In this document: piece after piece, positions 23,701-37,100 of the stretch | Layout: the number at the start of each line of letters is the position of its first letter | Numbering within the stretch: position 1 is the first letter of the stretch | Source of the DNA: Molossus alvarezi | Lineage: Eukaryota; Chordata; Mammalia; Chiroptera; Molossidae | Direction: 5' to 3' | Assembly (NCBI GenBank): GCA_037176705.1 | Contig: CM073886.1 | Coordinates: 1,426,001-1,490,000, forward strand | Length of the DNA: 64,000 bases | Program-made: the position numbers and the translations under genes | Notes under the pieces: generated by a model | What the model saw: the letters and a program-made list of their open reading frames with translations, nothing else | The model's database searches: none | What the model was told of the DNA's origin: nothing

Positions 23701-26108
23701 CTCTCAGACCGTTGGTCTCCACTTCTCTGGGCACTTCTCTCAGACCCACGGTCTCCGCTGCTCTGTGCTTCTCTCTCAGACCCATGGTATGCCCTGCTCG
23801 CTGCTCCTCTCTCAGACCCAAGGTCTTGCTTCTGTGTGTTAGTCTCTCAGTCCCATGGTCTCCTCTTCTCTGTGCTCTTCTCTCAGACCCATGGTCTCCT
23901 CTGCTCTGTGCTCCTCCCTCAGACCCATGGTCTTCCCTGCTCTGTGCTCCTCCCTCAGACCCATGGTATCATCTCTATGTGCTCCTCTCTCAGACACAGG
24001 GTCTCATCTTCTCTGTGCTCCTCTCTCAGACCTATGGTCTCCTCTGCTCTGTGTTACTCTCAGACCCATGGTCTCCTCTTCTCTCTGTTCCTGTCACAGA
24101 CCCATGGTCTCCTCTTCTCTGTGCTCTTCTCTAAGACCCATAGTCTACTCTGCTCAGTGCTTCACTCTCAGACACATAGTATACCCAGCTCGCTGCTCCT
24201 CTCTCAGTCCCATGGTCTCCTTTTCTCTGTCGTCCTCTCTCAGACCCATGGCCTCCCCAGCTCTGTATCCTCTCTAAGACCCATGGACTCCGCTGCTTGC
24301 TGCTCCTCTCTCAGACCCATGATCTCCTCTACTCTGTGCTCCTCTCTCAGACCCATGGACCCCTCTTCTCTGTGCTCTTCTCTCAGACCCATGATCTCGA
24401 CTCTGAGTGCTCCTCTCTCAGACACATGGTGTCCTCTGCTCTGCGCTCTTCTCTTAGACCCATGGTATCCTCTGATCTGTGCTTCTCTCTCAGACCCATG
24501 GTATACCCCGCTCGCAGCTCCTCTCTCAGACCCAAAGTCTCGCTTCTGTGTGCCAGTCTCTCAGTCCCATGGTCTCCTCTTCTCTGTGCTCTTCTCTCAG
24601 ACCCATGGTCTCCTCTGCTCTGTGCTTCTCTCTCACACCCATGGTATACCCTGCTCGCTCCTCCTCTATCAGACCCATGGTTTCCTCTTCTCTGTGCTCC
24701 TCTCTCAGACCCATGGACTCCCCTGCTCTGTGCTGATCTCTCAGACCCATGGTCTCATCTTCTCTGTGGTCCTCTCTCAGACCATGGTCTCCCCTGCTTG
24801 CTGCTGCTATCTCAGACGCATGGTCTCCTCCTTTCTGTGCTATTCTCTCAGACCCATGGTCTCCTCTTCTCTCTGCTCCTCTCTCAGACCCATGATCTCG
24901 CCTCTGATTGCTCCTCTCTCAGACCCATGGTCTCCCCTGCTCTGTTCTTATCTCTCAGACCCATGGACTCCCCTGCTCTGTGCTCCTCTCTCAGACCCAT
25001 GGTCTCCCCTGCTCTGTGCTCAACTCTCAGACCCATGGTCTCATCTTCTCTGTTCTCCTCTGTCACGCCATGGTCTCCCCTGCTTGCTGCTCCTATCTCA
25101 GACCCATGGTCCCCTCTTTTCTGTGCTCCTCTCTCAGACCCATGGTCTCCCCTGCTCTGTGCTGATCTCTCAGACCCATGGTTCATCTTCTCTGTGGTCC
25201 TCTCTCAGACCATGGTCTCCCCTGCTTGCTGCTGCTATCTCAGACGCATGGTCTCCTCCTTTCTGTGCTATTCTCTCAGACCCATGATCTCCTCTTCTCT
25301 CTGCTCCTCTCTCAAACCCATGATCTCGCCTCTGATTGCTCCTCTCTCAGACCCATGGTCTCCCCTGCTCTGTTCTTATCTCTCAGACCCATGGACTCCC
25401 CTGCTCTGTGCTCCTCTCTCAGACCCATGGTCTCCCCTGCTCTGTGCTCAACTCTCAGACCCATGGTCTCATCTTCTCTGTGCTCCTCTCTCAGACCATT
25501 GTCTCCCCTGCTTGCTGTTCTTATCTCATGCCCATGGTCTCCTCTTTTCTGTGCTCCTATCTCAGACACATGGTCTCCTCTTCTCTATGCTTCTCTCAGA
25601 CCCATGGTCTCCACGGCTCTGTGCTCTTCTCTCAGACCCATGGTCTCCTCTGTTCCGTGCTTCTCTCTCAGACCCATTGTGTCCCCTTCTCTGTGCTCCT
25701 CTCTAAGACCCATGGTCTCCCCTGCTCTGTGCTTATCTCTCAGACCCATGGTCTCCCCTGCTTGCTGCTCCTCTCTCAGACCCATGGTCTCCTCTTCTCT
25801 GTGCTCCTCTCTCAGACCCATGGTCTCCTCTTCTCTGTGCTCTTCGCCTGAGACCCATGGTCTCCTCTGCTCTGTGCTTCACTCTCAAACACATAGTATA
25901 CCCTGCTCACTGCTCCTCTATCAGACCCATGGTTTCCTCTTCTCCGAGCTCCTTTCTCAGACCCATGGTATACCCTGCTCGCTGCTCCTCTCTCAGACCC
26001 ATGGTCTCCTATTCCCTGTGTTCTTCTCAAAGACCCATGGACTCCTCTGCTCTGTGCTTCACTCTTAGACCCATGGTATACACTGCTCGCTGCTCCTCCA
26101 TCTGACCC
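20719..26108 (+). repeat. Higher-order unit copy c (5,390 bp)
   Basis: Same order as copy b but 36 bp shorter. Near 20,933 a CCCTTCTTGCTGC-type monomer present at about 15,500-15,535 is missing. Otherwise I found no difference from copy b at offset 5,390, including shared rare variants (CAGGCCC near 23,565 and GACCGTTGG near 23,710). The near-identity indicates a very recent duplication or gene conversion, or an assembly duplication. Confidence 0.85.
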
Positions 26109-29100
26109 ATGGTCTCCTCTTCTCTGTGCTCCACTCTCCGATCCATGGTCTCCCCTGCTCTGTGCTCCTCCCTCAGACATATAATCTCATCTTCTCTTAG
26201 CTCCTCTCTCAGACCCATGGCCTCCCCTACTTGTTGCTCCTCTCTCAGACCCATGGACTCCTGTACTCTGTGCTCCTCTCTCAAACCCATGGTCTCATCT
26301 TCTCTGTGCTCCTCTCTCAGACCCATGGTCTCCACTGCTCTGTGCTCCTCTCAGACACATGCTCTCCAATTTTCTGTGCTCCTCTCTCAGACCCATGATC
26401 GCCTCTGAGTGCTCCTCTCTCAGACCCATGGCCTCCCCTGCTTGTTGCTCCTCTCTCAGACCCATGGACTCCTGTACTCTGTGCTCCTCTCTCAAACCCA
26501 TGGTCTCATCTTCTCTGTGCTCCTCTCTCAGACCCAAGGTCTCCCCTTCTTGCTGCTCCTCTCTCAGACCCAAGGTCTCCACTGCTCTGTGCTCCTCTCA
26601 GACACATGCTCTCAAATTCTCTGTGCTCCTCTCTCAGACCCATGATCGCCTCTGAGTGCTCCTCTCTCAGACCCATGGTGTCCTCTGCTCTTCGCTTTTC
26701 TCTCAGACCCATGGTATCCTCTGCTCTGTGCTTCTCTCTCAGACCAATGGTATACCCTCCTCGCTGCTCCTCTCTCAGACCCATGGTCTCCTCTTCTCGG
26801 TGCTCCTCTCTCAGACCGATGGTCTCCCCTGATCTGTGCTCCTCCCTCAGACCCATGGTCTCATCTTCTCTGTGCTCCTCTCTCAGACCTCTGGTCTCCC
26901 CTGCTTGCTGCTCCTCTCTCAGACCCAGGACTCCTCTACTCTGTGCTCCTATCTCAAACCCATGGTCTCATCTTCTCTGTGCTCTTCCCTCAGACCCATG
27001 GCCTCCTCTTCTTTCTGTTCCTCTCTCAGACCCATGCTCTCCCCTGGTCTGTGCTCCTCTCTCAGACCCCTGGTGTCCCCTGCTCTGTGCTCCTCTCTCA
27101 GTCCCATGGTCTCCCCTCCTCTGTGCTGATCTCTCAGACACATGGTCTCCCTGCTGTTTGCTTCTCTCTCAGACCCATGGTATACCCTGCTCGCTGCTCC
27201 TCTATCAGACCCATGGTCTCCTATTCCCCGTGTTCTCCTCTCAGACCCATGGTTTCCTCTGCTTTGTGCTTCTCTCTCAGACCCATGGTATACCCTGCTC
27301 GCTGCTCCTCTATCAGACCCATGGTCTCCACCGCTCTGTACTCCACTCTCAGACCCCTGGTCTCATCTTCTCTGTTCTCCTCTCTCAGACCCATGGTCTC
27401 CCCTACTTGCTGCTCCTCTCTCAGACCCTAGGTCTCCTCTTCTCTGTGCTCCTCAGACCCATGGTCTCCTCTTCTCTGTGCTCCTCTCTCAGACCCATGG
27501 TCTCGCTTCTGTGTGCTCCTCTCTCAGACCCATGGATCCTCTGCTCTGTGCTCCTCTCTCAGACCCATGGTCCTCCTGCTCTGTGCTCCTCTCTCAGACC
27601 CATGGTCTCCTCTTCTCTGTGCTCCTCTTTCAGACCCATGGTCTCGCTTCTCTGTGCTCCTCTCTCAGACCCATGGTCTCCTCTTCTCTGTGCTCTTCGC
27701 CTGAGACCCATGGTCTCCTCTGCTCTGTGCTTCACTCTCAAACACATAGTATACCCTGCTCACTGCTCCTCTATCAGACCCATGGTTTCCTCTTCTCCGA
27801 GCTCTTTTCTCAGACCCATGGTATACCCTGCTCGCTGCTCCTCTCTCAGACCCATGGTCTCCTATTCTCTGTGTTCTTCTCAAAGACCCATGGACTCCTC
27901 TGCTCTGTGCTTCTCTCTCAGACCCATGGTATACACTGCTCGCTGCTCCTCTATCTGACCCATGGTCTCCTCTTCTCTGTGCTCCACTCTCTGATCCATG
28001 GTCTCCCCTGCTCTGTGCTCCTCCCTCAGACATATGATCTCATCTTCTCTTAGCTCCTCTCTCAGACCCATGGCCTCCCCTACTTGTTGCTCCTCTCTCA
28101 GACCCATGGACTCCTGTACTCTGTGCTCCTCTCTCAAACCCATGGTCTCATCTTCTCTGTGCTCCTCTCTCAGACCCATGGTCTCCCCTTCTTGCTGCTC
28201 CTCTCTCAGACCCATGGTCTCCACTGCTCTGTGCTCCTCTCAGACACATGCTCTCCAATTTTCTGTTCTCCTCTCTCAGACCCATGATCGCCTCTGAGTG
28301 CTCCTCTCTCAGACCCATGGTGTCCTCTGCTCTTCGCTTTTCTCTCAGACCCATGGTTTCCTCTGCTCTGTGCTTCTCTCTCAGACCCATGGTCTCCCCT
28401 GCTCTGTGCTCCTCCCTCAGACCCATGGTCTCATCTTCTCTGTGCTCCTCTCTCAGACCTCTGGTCTCCCCTGCTTGCTGCTCCTCTCTCAGACCCAGGA
28501 CTCCTCTACTCCGTGCTCCTCTCCCAGACCCATGGTCTCATCTTCTCTGTGCTCTTCCCTCAGACCCATGGCCTCCTCTTCTCTGTGTTCCTCTCTCAGA
28601 CCCATGCTCTCCCCTGGTCTGTGCTCCTCTCTCAGACCCCTGGTGTCCCCTGCTCTGTGCTCCTCTCAGTCCCATGGTCTCCCCTCCTCTGTTCTGATCT
28701 CTCAGACCCATGGTCTCCCTGCTGTTTGCTTATCTCTCTGACACATGGTCTCCCCTTCTCTTTGCTCCTATCTCAGACCCATGGTCTCCTTTTTTCTGTG
28801 CTCCTCTCTCAGACCCATGGTCTCCTCTTCTCTCTGCTCCTCTCTCAGACACATAGTATACCCTGCTCGCTTCTCCTCTCTCAGACCCATGGTCTCCTCT
28901 TCTCTGTATTCCTCTCTCAGACCCATGGCCTCCCCAGCTTTTAACCTCTCTCAGACCCATGGTCTCCCCTGCTTTCTGCTCCTCTCTCATACCCATGGAC
29001 TCCTCTACTCTGTGCTCCTCTCTCAGACCCATGGTCTCGCTTCTGTGTGCTCCTCTCACAAACCCATGCTCTCCTCTTCTGTGTTCTCCTCTCTCAGACC

Positions 29101-31123
29101 CTTGGTCTCCACTTCTCTGGGCACTTCTCTCAGACCCACGGTCTCCTCTGCTCTGTGCTTCTCTCTCAGACCCATGGTATGCCCTGCTCGCTGCTCCTCT
29201 CTCAGACCCAAGGTCTTGCTTCTGTGTGTTAGTCTCTCAGTCCCATGGTCTCCTCTTCTCTGTGCTCTTCTCTCAGACCCATGGTCTCCTCTGCTCTGTG
29301 CTCCTCCCTCAGACCCATGGTCTTCCCTGCTCTGTGCTCCTCCCTCAGACCCATGGTCTCATCTCTATGTGCTTCTCTCTCAGACACAGGGTCTCATCTT
29401 CTCTGTGCTCCTCTCTCAGACCTATGGTCTCCTCTGCTCTGTGCTACTCTCAGACCCATGGTCTCCTCTTCTCTCTGTTCCTGTCACAGACCCATGGTCT
29501 CCTCTTCTCTGTGCTCTTCTCTAAGACCCATAGTCTACTCTGCTCAGTGCTTCACTCTCAGACACATAGTATACCCAGCTCGCTGCTCCTCTCTCAGTCC
29601 CATGGTCTCCTTTTCTCTGTCGTCCTCTCTCAGACCCATGGCCTCCCCAGCTCTGTATCCTCTCTAAGACCCATGGACTCCGCTGCTTGCTGCTCCTCTC
29701 TCAGACCCATGATCTCCTCTACTCTGTGCTCCTCTCTCAGACCCATGGACCCCTCTTCTCTGTGCTCCTCTCTCAGACCCATGATCTCGACTCTGAGTGC
29801 TCCTCTCTCAGACACATGGTGTCCTCTGCTCTACGCTCTTCTCTTAGACCCATGGTATCCTCTGATCTGTGCTTCTCTCTCAGACCCATGGTATACCCCG
29901 CTCGCAGCTCCTCTCTCAGACCCAAAGTCTCGCTTCTGTGTGCCAGTCTCTCAGTCCCATGGTCTCCTCTTCTCTGTGCTCTTCTCTCAGACCCATGGTC
30001 TCCTCTGCTCTGTGCTTCTCTCTCACACCCATGGTATACCCTGCTCGCTCCTCCTCTATGAGACCCATGGTTTCCTCTTCTCTGTGCTCCTCTCTCAGAC
30101 CCATGGACTCCCCTGCTCTGTGCTGATCTCTCAGACCCATGGTCTCATCTTCTCTGTGGTCCTCTCTCAGACCATGGTCTCCCCTGCTTGCTGCTGCTAT
30201 CTCAGACGCATGGTCTCCTCCTTTCTGTGCTATTCTCTCAGACCCATGGTCTCCTCTTCTCTCTGCTCCTCTCTCAGACCCATGATCTCGCCTCTGATTG
30301 CTCCTCTCTCAGACCCATGGTCTCCCCTGCTCTGTTCTTATCTCTCAGACCCATGGACTCCCCTGCTCTGTGCTCCTCTCTCAGACCCATGGTCTCCCCT
30401 GCTCTGTGCTCAACTCTCAGACCCATGGTCTCATCTTCTCTGTTCTCTTCTGTCACGCCATGGTCTCCCCTGCTTGCTGCTCCTATCTCAGACCCATGGT
30501 CCCCTCTTTTCTGTGCTCCTCTCTCAGACCCATGGTCTCCCCTGCTCTGTGCTGATCTCTCAGACCCATGGTTCATCTTCTCTGTGGTCCTCTCTCAGAC
30601 CATGGTCTCCCCTGCTTGCTGCTGCTATCTCAGACGCATGGTCTCCTCCTTTCTGTGCTATTCTCTCAGACCCATGATCTCCTCTTCTCTCTGCTCCTCT
30701 CTCAGACCCATGATCTCGCCTCTGATTGCTCCTCTCTCAGACCCATGGTCTCCCCTGCTCTGTTCTTATCTCTCAGACCCATGGTCTCCCCTGCTCTGTT
30801 CTTATCTCTCAGACCCATGGTCTCCCCTGCTCTGTGCTCAACTCTCAGACCCATGGTCTCATCTTCTCTGTGCTCCTCTCTCAGACCATTGTCTCCCCTG
30901 CTTGCTGTTCTTATCTCATGCCCATGGTCTCCTCTTTTCTGTGCTCCTATCTCAGACACATGGTCTCCTCTTCTCTATGCTTCTCTCAGACCCATGGTCT
31001 CCACGGCTCTGTGCTCTTCTCTCAGACCCATGGTCTCCTCTGTTCCGTGCTTCTCTCTCAGACCCATTGTGTCCCCTTCTCTGTGCTCCTCTCTAAGACC
31101 CATGGTCTCCCCTGCTCTGTGCT
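26109..31123 (+). repeat. Higher-order unit copy d (truncated)
   Basis: This unit follows copy c at an offset of 5,390 and carries the same 36-bp monomer loss near 26,323. The first difference from copy c that I found is near 27,040 (CATGCTCTCC against CATGCTATCC at 21,650). It reverts to the copy a state at the CAGACCC and GACCCTTGG variants. It leaves the 5,390-bp register at about 31,124, where GCTCATCTC replaces GCTTATCTC and a different block follows. Confidence 0.82.
26359..26416 (+). repeat. Hub monomer pair (representative of 24)
   Basis: This pair consists of an ATGCTCTCCAATTTTCTG unit followed by a CATGATCGCCTCTGAG unit. Counting the ATG of the second unit, it occurs at 97, 6587, 8193, 8440, 10082, 13619, 13866, 15615, 15862, 17504, 21005, 21252, 22894, 26395, 26642, 28284, 38671, 38918, 40560, 54698, 56190, 56435, 56680 and 58522. 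At 38671 only the second unit is present. It is followed by one of two continuations: GGTGTCCTCTGCTCTTCGC, or GGCCTCCCCTGCTTG (8193, 13619, 15615, 21005, 26395, 38671, 56190, 56435). Confidence 0.85.
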
Positions 31124-34100
31124 CATCTCTCAGACCCATGGTCTCATCTTCTCTGTTCTCCTCTGTCACGCCATGGTCTCCCCTGCTTGCTGCTCCTATC
31201 TCAGACCCATGGTCTCCTCTTTTCTGTGCTCCTCTCTCAGACCCATGGTCTCCTCTTCTCTCTGCTCCTCTCTCAGACCCATGGTCTCCTCTCCTCTGTG
31301 CTCCACTCTCAGACACATGGTCTCCCCTGCTCTGTGCTTATCTCTCAGACCCATGGTCTCCCCTGCTTGCTGCTCCTCTCTCAGACCCATGGTCTCCTCT
31401 TCTCTGTGCTCCTCTCTCAGACCCATGGTCTCCTCTTCTCTGTGCTCCTCTCTCAGAACCATTATCTCGCCTCTGAGTGCTCCTCTCTCAGACCCATGGT
31501 CTCCTCTGCTCTGTGCTACTCTCTCAGACCCATGATCTCCTCTTCTCTGTGCTCCTCTCTCAGACCCATGGTCTCCCCTACTCTGTGCTTAGATCTGAGA
31601 CCCATGGTCTCCCCTGCTCTGTTCTCCTCTCTGAGACCTATGGTCTCCTCTTTCCTGTGCTTCTGTCTCAGACCCATGGTATAGTCTGCTGCGCAGCTCC
31701 TCTCTCAGACCCATGGTCTCCACTTCTCTGTGCTCCTCTCTCAGACCCATCGTCTCCCCTGCTCTGTGCTCCTCTCTAAGAAACATGGTCTCCTCTTCTC
31801 TGTGATCCTCCCTCAGACCCATGGTCTCCCCTTCTCTGTGCTCCTCTCTCAGACCCATGGGTCCTCTGCTCTGTGCTCCTCTCTCAGACCCATGGTCCCC
31901 CTGCTCTGTGCTCCTCTCTCAGACCCATGGTCTCCTCTTCTCTGTGCTCCTCTTTCAGACCCATGGTCTCGCTTCACTGTGCTCCTCCCTCACACCCATG
32001 GCCTCCTCTTCTCTGTGTTACTCTCTCAGACCCATGGTCTCCCCGCTCTGTGCTTAACTCAGACCGATGGTCTCCCATGCTCTATCCTGTTCTTTCAGAC
32101 CCATGGTCTCCTCTGGTCTGTGCTTCTCTCTCAGACCCATGGCGTACTCTGCTCGCTGCTCCTCTCTCCGACCTATGGTCTCACCATCTCTGTGCTCCTC
32201 TCTCAGACCCATGGTCTCCCCTGCTCTGTGCTCCTCTCTCAACCCATGGTCACAACTTCTCTGTGCTCCTCTCTCAGACCCATGGTCTCCTCTGCTCTGC
32301 GCTCTTGTCTCAGACCCATGGTATCCTCTGCTCTGTGCTCCTCTCTCAGACCGAATGTCTCCCCTTCTCTGTGCTCCTCCCTCACACCCATGACCTCCTC
32401 TTCTCTGTGCTCCTCTCTCAGACCCATGCTCTCCCCTGCTCTGTGCTTATCTCTCAGACCCGTGATCTCGCCTCTGAGTACCCCTCTCTCAGACCCATGC
32501 TCTCCCCTGCTCTGTGCTTATCTCTCAGACCATGGTCTCCCCTGCTCTGTGCTCCTATATCAGAACCATGGTCTTCTCTTTTCTGTGCTCCTCTCTCAGA
32601 CCTATGTTCTCCACTGCTCTGTGCTCTTCTCTCAGACCCATGAACTCGCCTCTGAGTACTCCTCTCTCAGACCCGTTGTGTCTTCTGCTCTGTGATCTTC
32701 TATCAACCCATGGTCTCCTCTTCTGTGTGCTCCTCTCTCAGATCTATGATCTCGCGTCTGAGTGCTCGTCTCACAGACCCATGGTGTCCTCTGCTCTGCG
32801 CTCTTCTCTCAGACCCATGGTGTCCTCTGCTCTGTGCATCTCTCTCAGACCCATGGTATACCCTGCTCGCTGCTCCTCTCTCAGACCCAAGGTCTCGCTT
32901 CTGTGTGGTAGCCTCTCAGTCCCATGGTCTCCTCTTCTTGTGCTCTTCTCTCAGACCCATGGACTCCTCTTCTATGAGCTTCTCTTCAGAACCATGGTAT
33001 ACCCTGCTCTGTGCTCCCATATCAAAACCATGGTCTCCTCTTCTCTGTGCTCCTCTCTCAGACCCATGGTTTCCACTGCTCTGGGCACTTCTCTCAGACC
33101 CATGGACTCCTCTGTTCTGTGCTTCTCTTAGACCCATGGTATGCCCTGCTCGCTGCTCTTCTCAGACCCAAGCTCCCGCTTCTGTGTGCTCCTCTCTCAG
33201 ACCGATGGTCTCCTCTTCCCTGTGCTCTTCCCTCAGACCCATGGCCTCCTCTTCTCTGTGTTCCTCTCTCAGACCCATGCTCTCACCTGCTCTCTGCTCT
33301 TCTCTCAGACCCATGGTCTCCCATTCTCTGTGCTGATCTCTCAGACCCATGGTCTCCCCTTCTCTGTGCTCCTCTCTCAGACCATGGTCTCCCCTGCTTG
33401 CTGCTCCATCTCAGACGCATGGTCTCCTCCTTTCTGTGCTACTCTCTCAGACCCATGGTCTCCTCTTCTCTCTGCTCCTCTCTCAGACCCATGATCTCGC
33501 CTCTGATTGCTCCTCTCTCAGACCCATGGTCTCCCCTGCTCTGTTCTTATCTCTGAGACCCATGGTCTCCCCTGCTCTGTGCTCATCTCTCAGACCCATG
33601 GTCTCATCTTCTCTGTGCTCCTCTCTCAGACCATTGTCTCCCCTGCTTGCTGTTCCTATCTCATGCCCATGGTCTCTTCTTTTCTGTGCTCCTCTCTCAG
33701 ACAAATGGTCTCCTCTTCTCTATGCTTCTCTCTCAGACTCATGATCTCCAGGGCTCTGTGCTCTTCTCTCAGACCCATGGTCTCCTCTGCTCTGTGCTCC
33801 TCCCTCAGACCCATGGTCTTCCCTGCTCTGTGCTCCTCCCTCAGACCCATGGTCTCATCTCTATGTGCTCCTCTCTCAGACACAGGGTCTCATCTTCTCT
33901 GTGCTCCTCTCTCAGACCTATGGTCTCCTCTGCTCTGTGCTACTCTCAGACCCATGGTCTCCTCTTCTCTCTGTTCCTGTCACAGACCCATGGTCTCCTC
34001 TTCTCTGTGCTCTTCTCTAAGACCCATAGTCTACTCTGCTCAGTGCTTCACTCTCAGACACATAGTATACCCAGCTCGCTGCTCCTCTCTCAGTCCCATG

Positions 34101-37100
34101 GTCTCCTTTTCTCTGTCGTCCTCTCTCAGACCCATGGCCTCCCCAGCTCTGTATCCTCTCTAAGACCCATGGACTCCGCTGCTTGCTGCTCCTCTCTCAG
34201 ACCCATGATCTCCTCTACTCTGTGCTCCTCTCTCAGACCCATGTACCCCTCTTCTCTGTGCTCCTCTCTCAGACCCATGATCTCGACTCTGAGTGCTCCT
34301 CTCTCAGACACATGGTGTCCTCTGCTCTGTGCTCTTCTCTTAGACCCATGGTATCCTCTGATCTGTGCTTCTCTCTCAGACCCATGGTATACCCCGCTCG
34401 CAGCTCCTCTCTCAGACCCAAAGTCTCGCTTCTGTGTGCCAGTCTCTCAGTCCCATGGTCTCCTCTTCTCTGTGCTCTTCTCTCAGACCCATGGTCTCCT
34501 CTGCTCTGTGCTTCTCTCTCACACCCATGGTATACCCTGCTCGCTGCTCCTCTATCAGACCCATGGTTTCCTCTTCTGTGTGCTCCTCTCTCAGACCCAT
34601 GGACTCCCCTGCTCTGTGCTGATCTCTCAGACCCATGGTCTCATCTTCTCTGTGGTCCTCTCTCAGACCATGGTCTCCCCTGCTTGCTGCTGCTATCTCA
34701 GACGCATGGTCTCCTCCTTTCTGTGCTATTCTCTCAGACCCATGGTCTCGTCTTCCTCTGCTCCTCTCTCAGACCCATGATCTCGCCTCTGATTGCTCCT
34801 CTCTCAGACCCATGGTCTCCCCTGCTCTGTTCTTATCTCTCAGACCCATGGACTCCCCTGCTCTGTGCTCCACTCTCAGACCCATGGTCTCCCCTGCTCT
34901 GTGCACAACTCTCAGACCCATGGTCTCATCTTCTCTGTTCTCCGCTGTCACGCCATGGTCTCCCCTGCTTGCTGCTCCTATCTCAGACCCATGGTCCACT
35001 CTTTTCTGTGCTCCTCTCTCAGACCCATGGTCTCCCCCCTGCTCTGTGCTGATCTCTCAGACCCATGTCTCATCTTCTCTGTGGTCCTCTCTCAGACCAT
35101 GGTCTCCCCTGCTTGCTGCTGCTATCTCAGACGCATGGTCTCCTCCTTTCTGTGCTATTCTCTCAGACCCATGGTCTCCTCTTCTCTCTGCTCCTCTCTC
35201 AGACCCATGATCTCGCCTCTGATTGCTCCTCTCTCAGACCCATGGTCTCCCCTGCTCTGTTCTTATCTCTCAGACCCATGGACTCCCCTGCTCTGTGCTC
35301 CTCTCTCAGACCTATGGTCTCCCCTGCTCTGTGCTCAACTCTCAGACCCATGAACTCGCCTCTGAGTACTCCTCTCTCAGATCCGTTGTGTCTTCTGCTC
35401 TGTGATCCTCTATCAACCCATGGTCTCCTCTTCTGTGTGCTCCTCTCTCAGATCTATGATCTCGCGTCTGAGTGCTCGTCTCACAGACCCATGGTGTCCT
35501 CTGCTCTGCGCTCTTCTCTCAGACCCATGGTGTCCTCTGCTCTGTGCTTCTCTCTCAGACCCATGGTATACCCTGCTCGCTGCTCCTCTCTCAGACCCAA
35601 GGTCTCGCTTCTGTGTGGTAGCCTCTCAGTCCCATGGTCTCCTCTTCTTGTGCTCTTCTCTCAGACCCATGGACTTTTCTGCTATGAGCTTCTCTTCAGA
35701 ACCATGGTATACCCTGCTCTGTGCTCCCATATCAAAACCATGGTCTCCTCTTCTCTGTGCTCCTCTCTCAGACCCATGGTTTCCACTGCTCTGGGCACTT
35801 CTCTCAGACCCATGGACTCCTCTGTTCTGTGCTTCTCTTAGACCCATGGTATGCCCTGCTCGCTGCTCTTCTCGGACCCAAGCTCCCGCTTCTGTGTGCT
35901 CCTCTCTCAGACCGATGGTCTCCTCTTCCCTGTGCTCTTCCCTCAGACCCATGGCCTCCTCTTCTCTGTGTTCCTCTCTCAGACCCATGCTCTCACCTGC
36001 TCTCTGCTCTTCTCTCAGACCCCATGTCTCCCCTGCTCTGTGCTTCTCTCTCAGACCCATGGTCTCCCATTCTCTGTGCTGATCTCTCAGACCCATGGTC
36101 TCCCCTTCTCTGTGCTCCTCTCTCAGACCATGGTCTCCCCTGCTTGCTGCTCCATCTCAGACGCATGGTCTCCTCCTTTCTGTGCTACTCTCTCAGACCC
36201 ATGGTCTCCTCTTCTCTCTGCTCCTCTCTCAGACCCATGATCTCGCCTCTGATTGCTCCTCTCTCAGACCCATGGTCTCCCCTGCTCTGTTCTTACCTCT
36301 GAGACCCATGGTCTCCCCTGCTCTGTGCTCATCTCTCAGACCCATGGTCTCATCTTCTCTGTGCTCCTCTCTCAGACCATTGTCTCCCCTGCTTGCTGTT
36401 CCTATCTCATGCCCATGGTCTCCTCTTTTCTGTGCTCCTCTCTCAGACAAATGGTCTCCTCTTCTCTATGCTTCTCTCTCAGACTCATGATCTCCAGGGC
36501 TCTGTGCTCTTCTCTCAGACCCATGGTCTCCTCTGTTCCGTGCTTCTCTCTCAGACCCATTGTGTCCCCTTCTCTGTGCTCCTATCTCAAACCCATGGTG
36601 TCCTCTTTTCTGTGCTCCTCTCTCAGACCCATGGTGTCCTCTTCTCTGTGCTCTTCTCTCAGACCCATGGTCTCCTCTGCTCTGTGCTCCACTCTCAGAC
36701 CCATGGAATACTCTACTCTTTGCTCCTCTCTCAGACACATGGTCTCCTCTTCTCTGTGCTCTTCTCTCAGACCCATGGTCTCCTCTGCTCTGTGCTTCAC
36801 TCTCAATCACATAGTATACCCTGCTCACTGCTCTTCTATCAGACCCATGGTCTCCTCTGCTCTGTGCTCCACTCTCAGACCCATGGAATACTCTACTCTG
36901 TGCTCCTCTCTCAGACCCATGGTCTCGCTTCTGTGTGCTCCTCTATCATACCCATGGTCTCCTCTTCTCTGTGCTCTTCTCTCAGACCCATGTCTCCGCT
37001 GCTCTGTGCTTCTCTCACAGACAATAAGTATATCCTGCTCACTACTCCTCTATCATACCCATGGTCTCCTCTTCTCTGTGCTCCTCTCGAAGACCAATGG

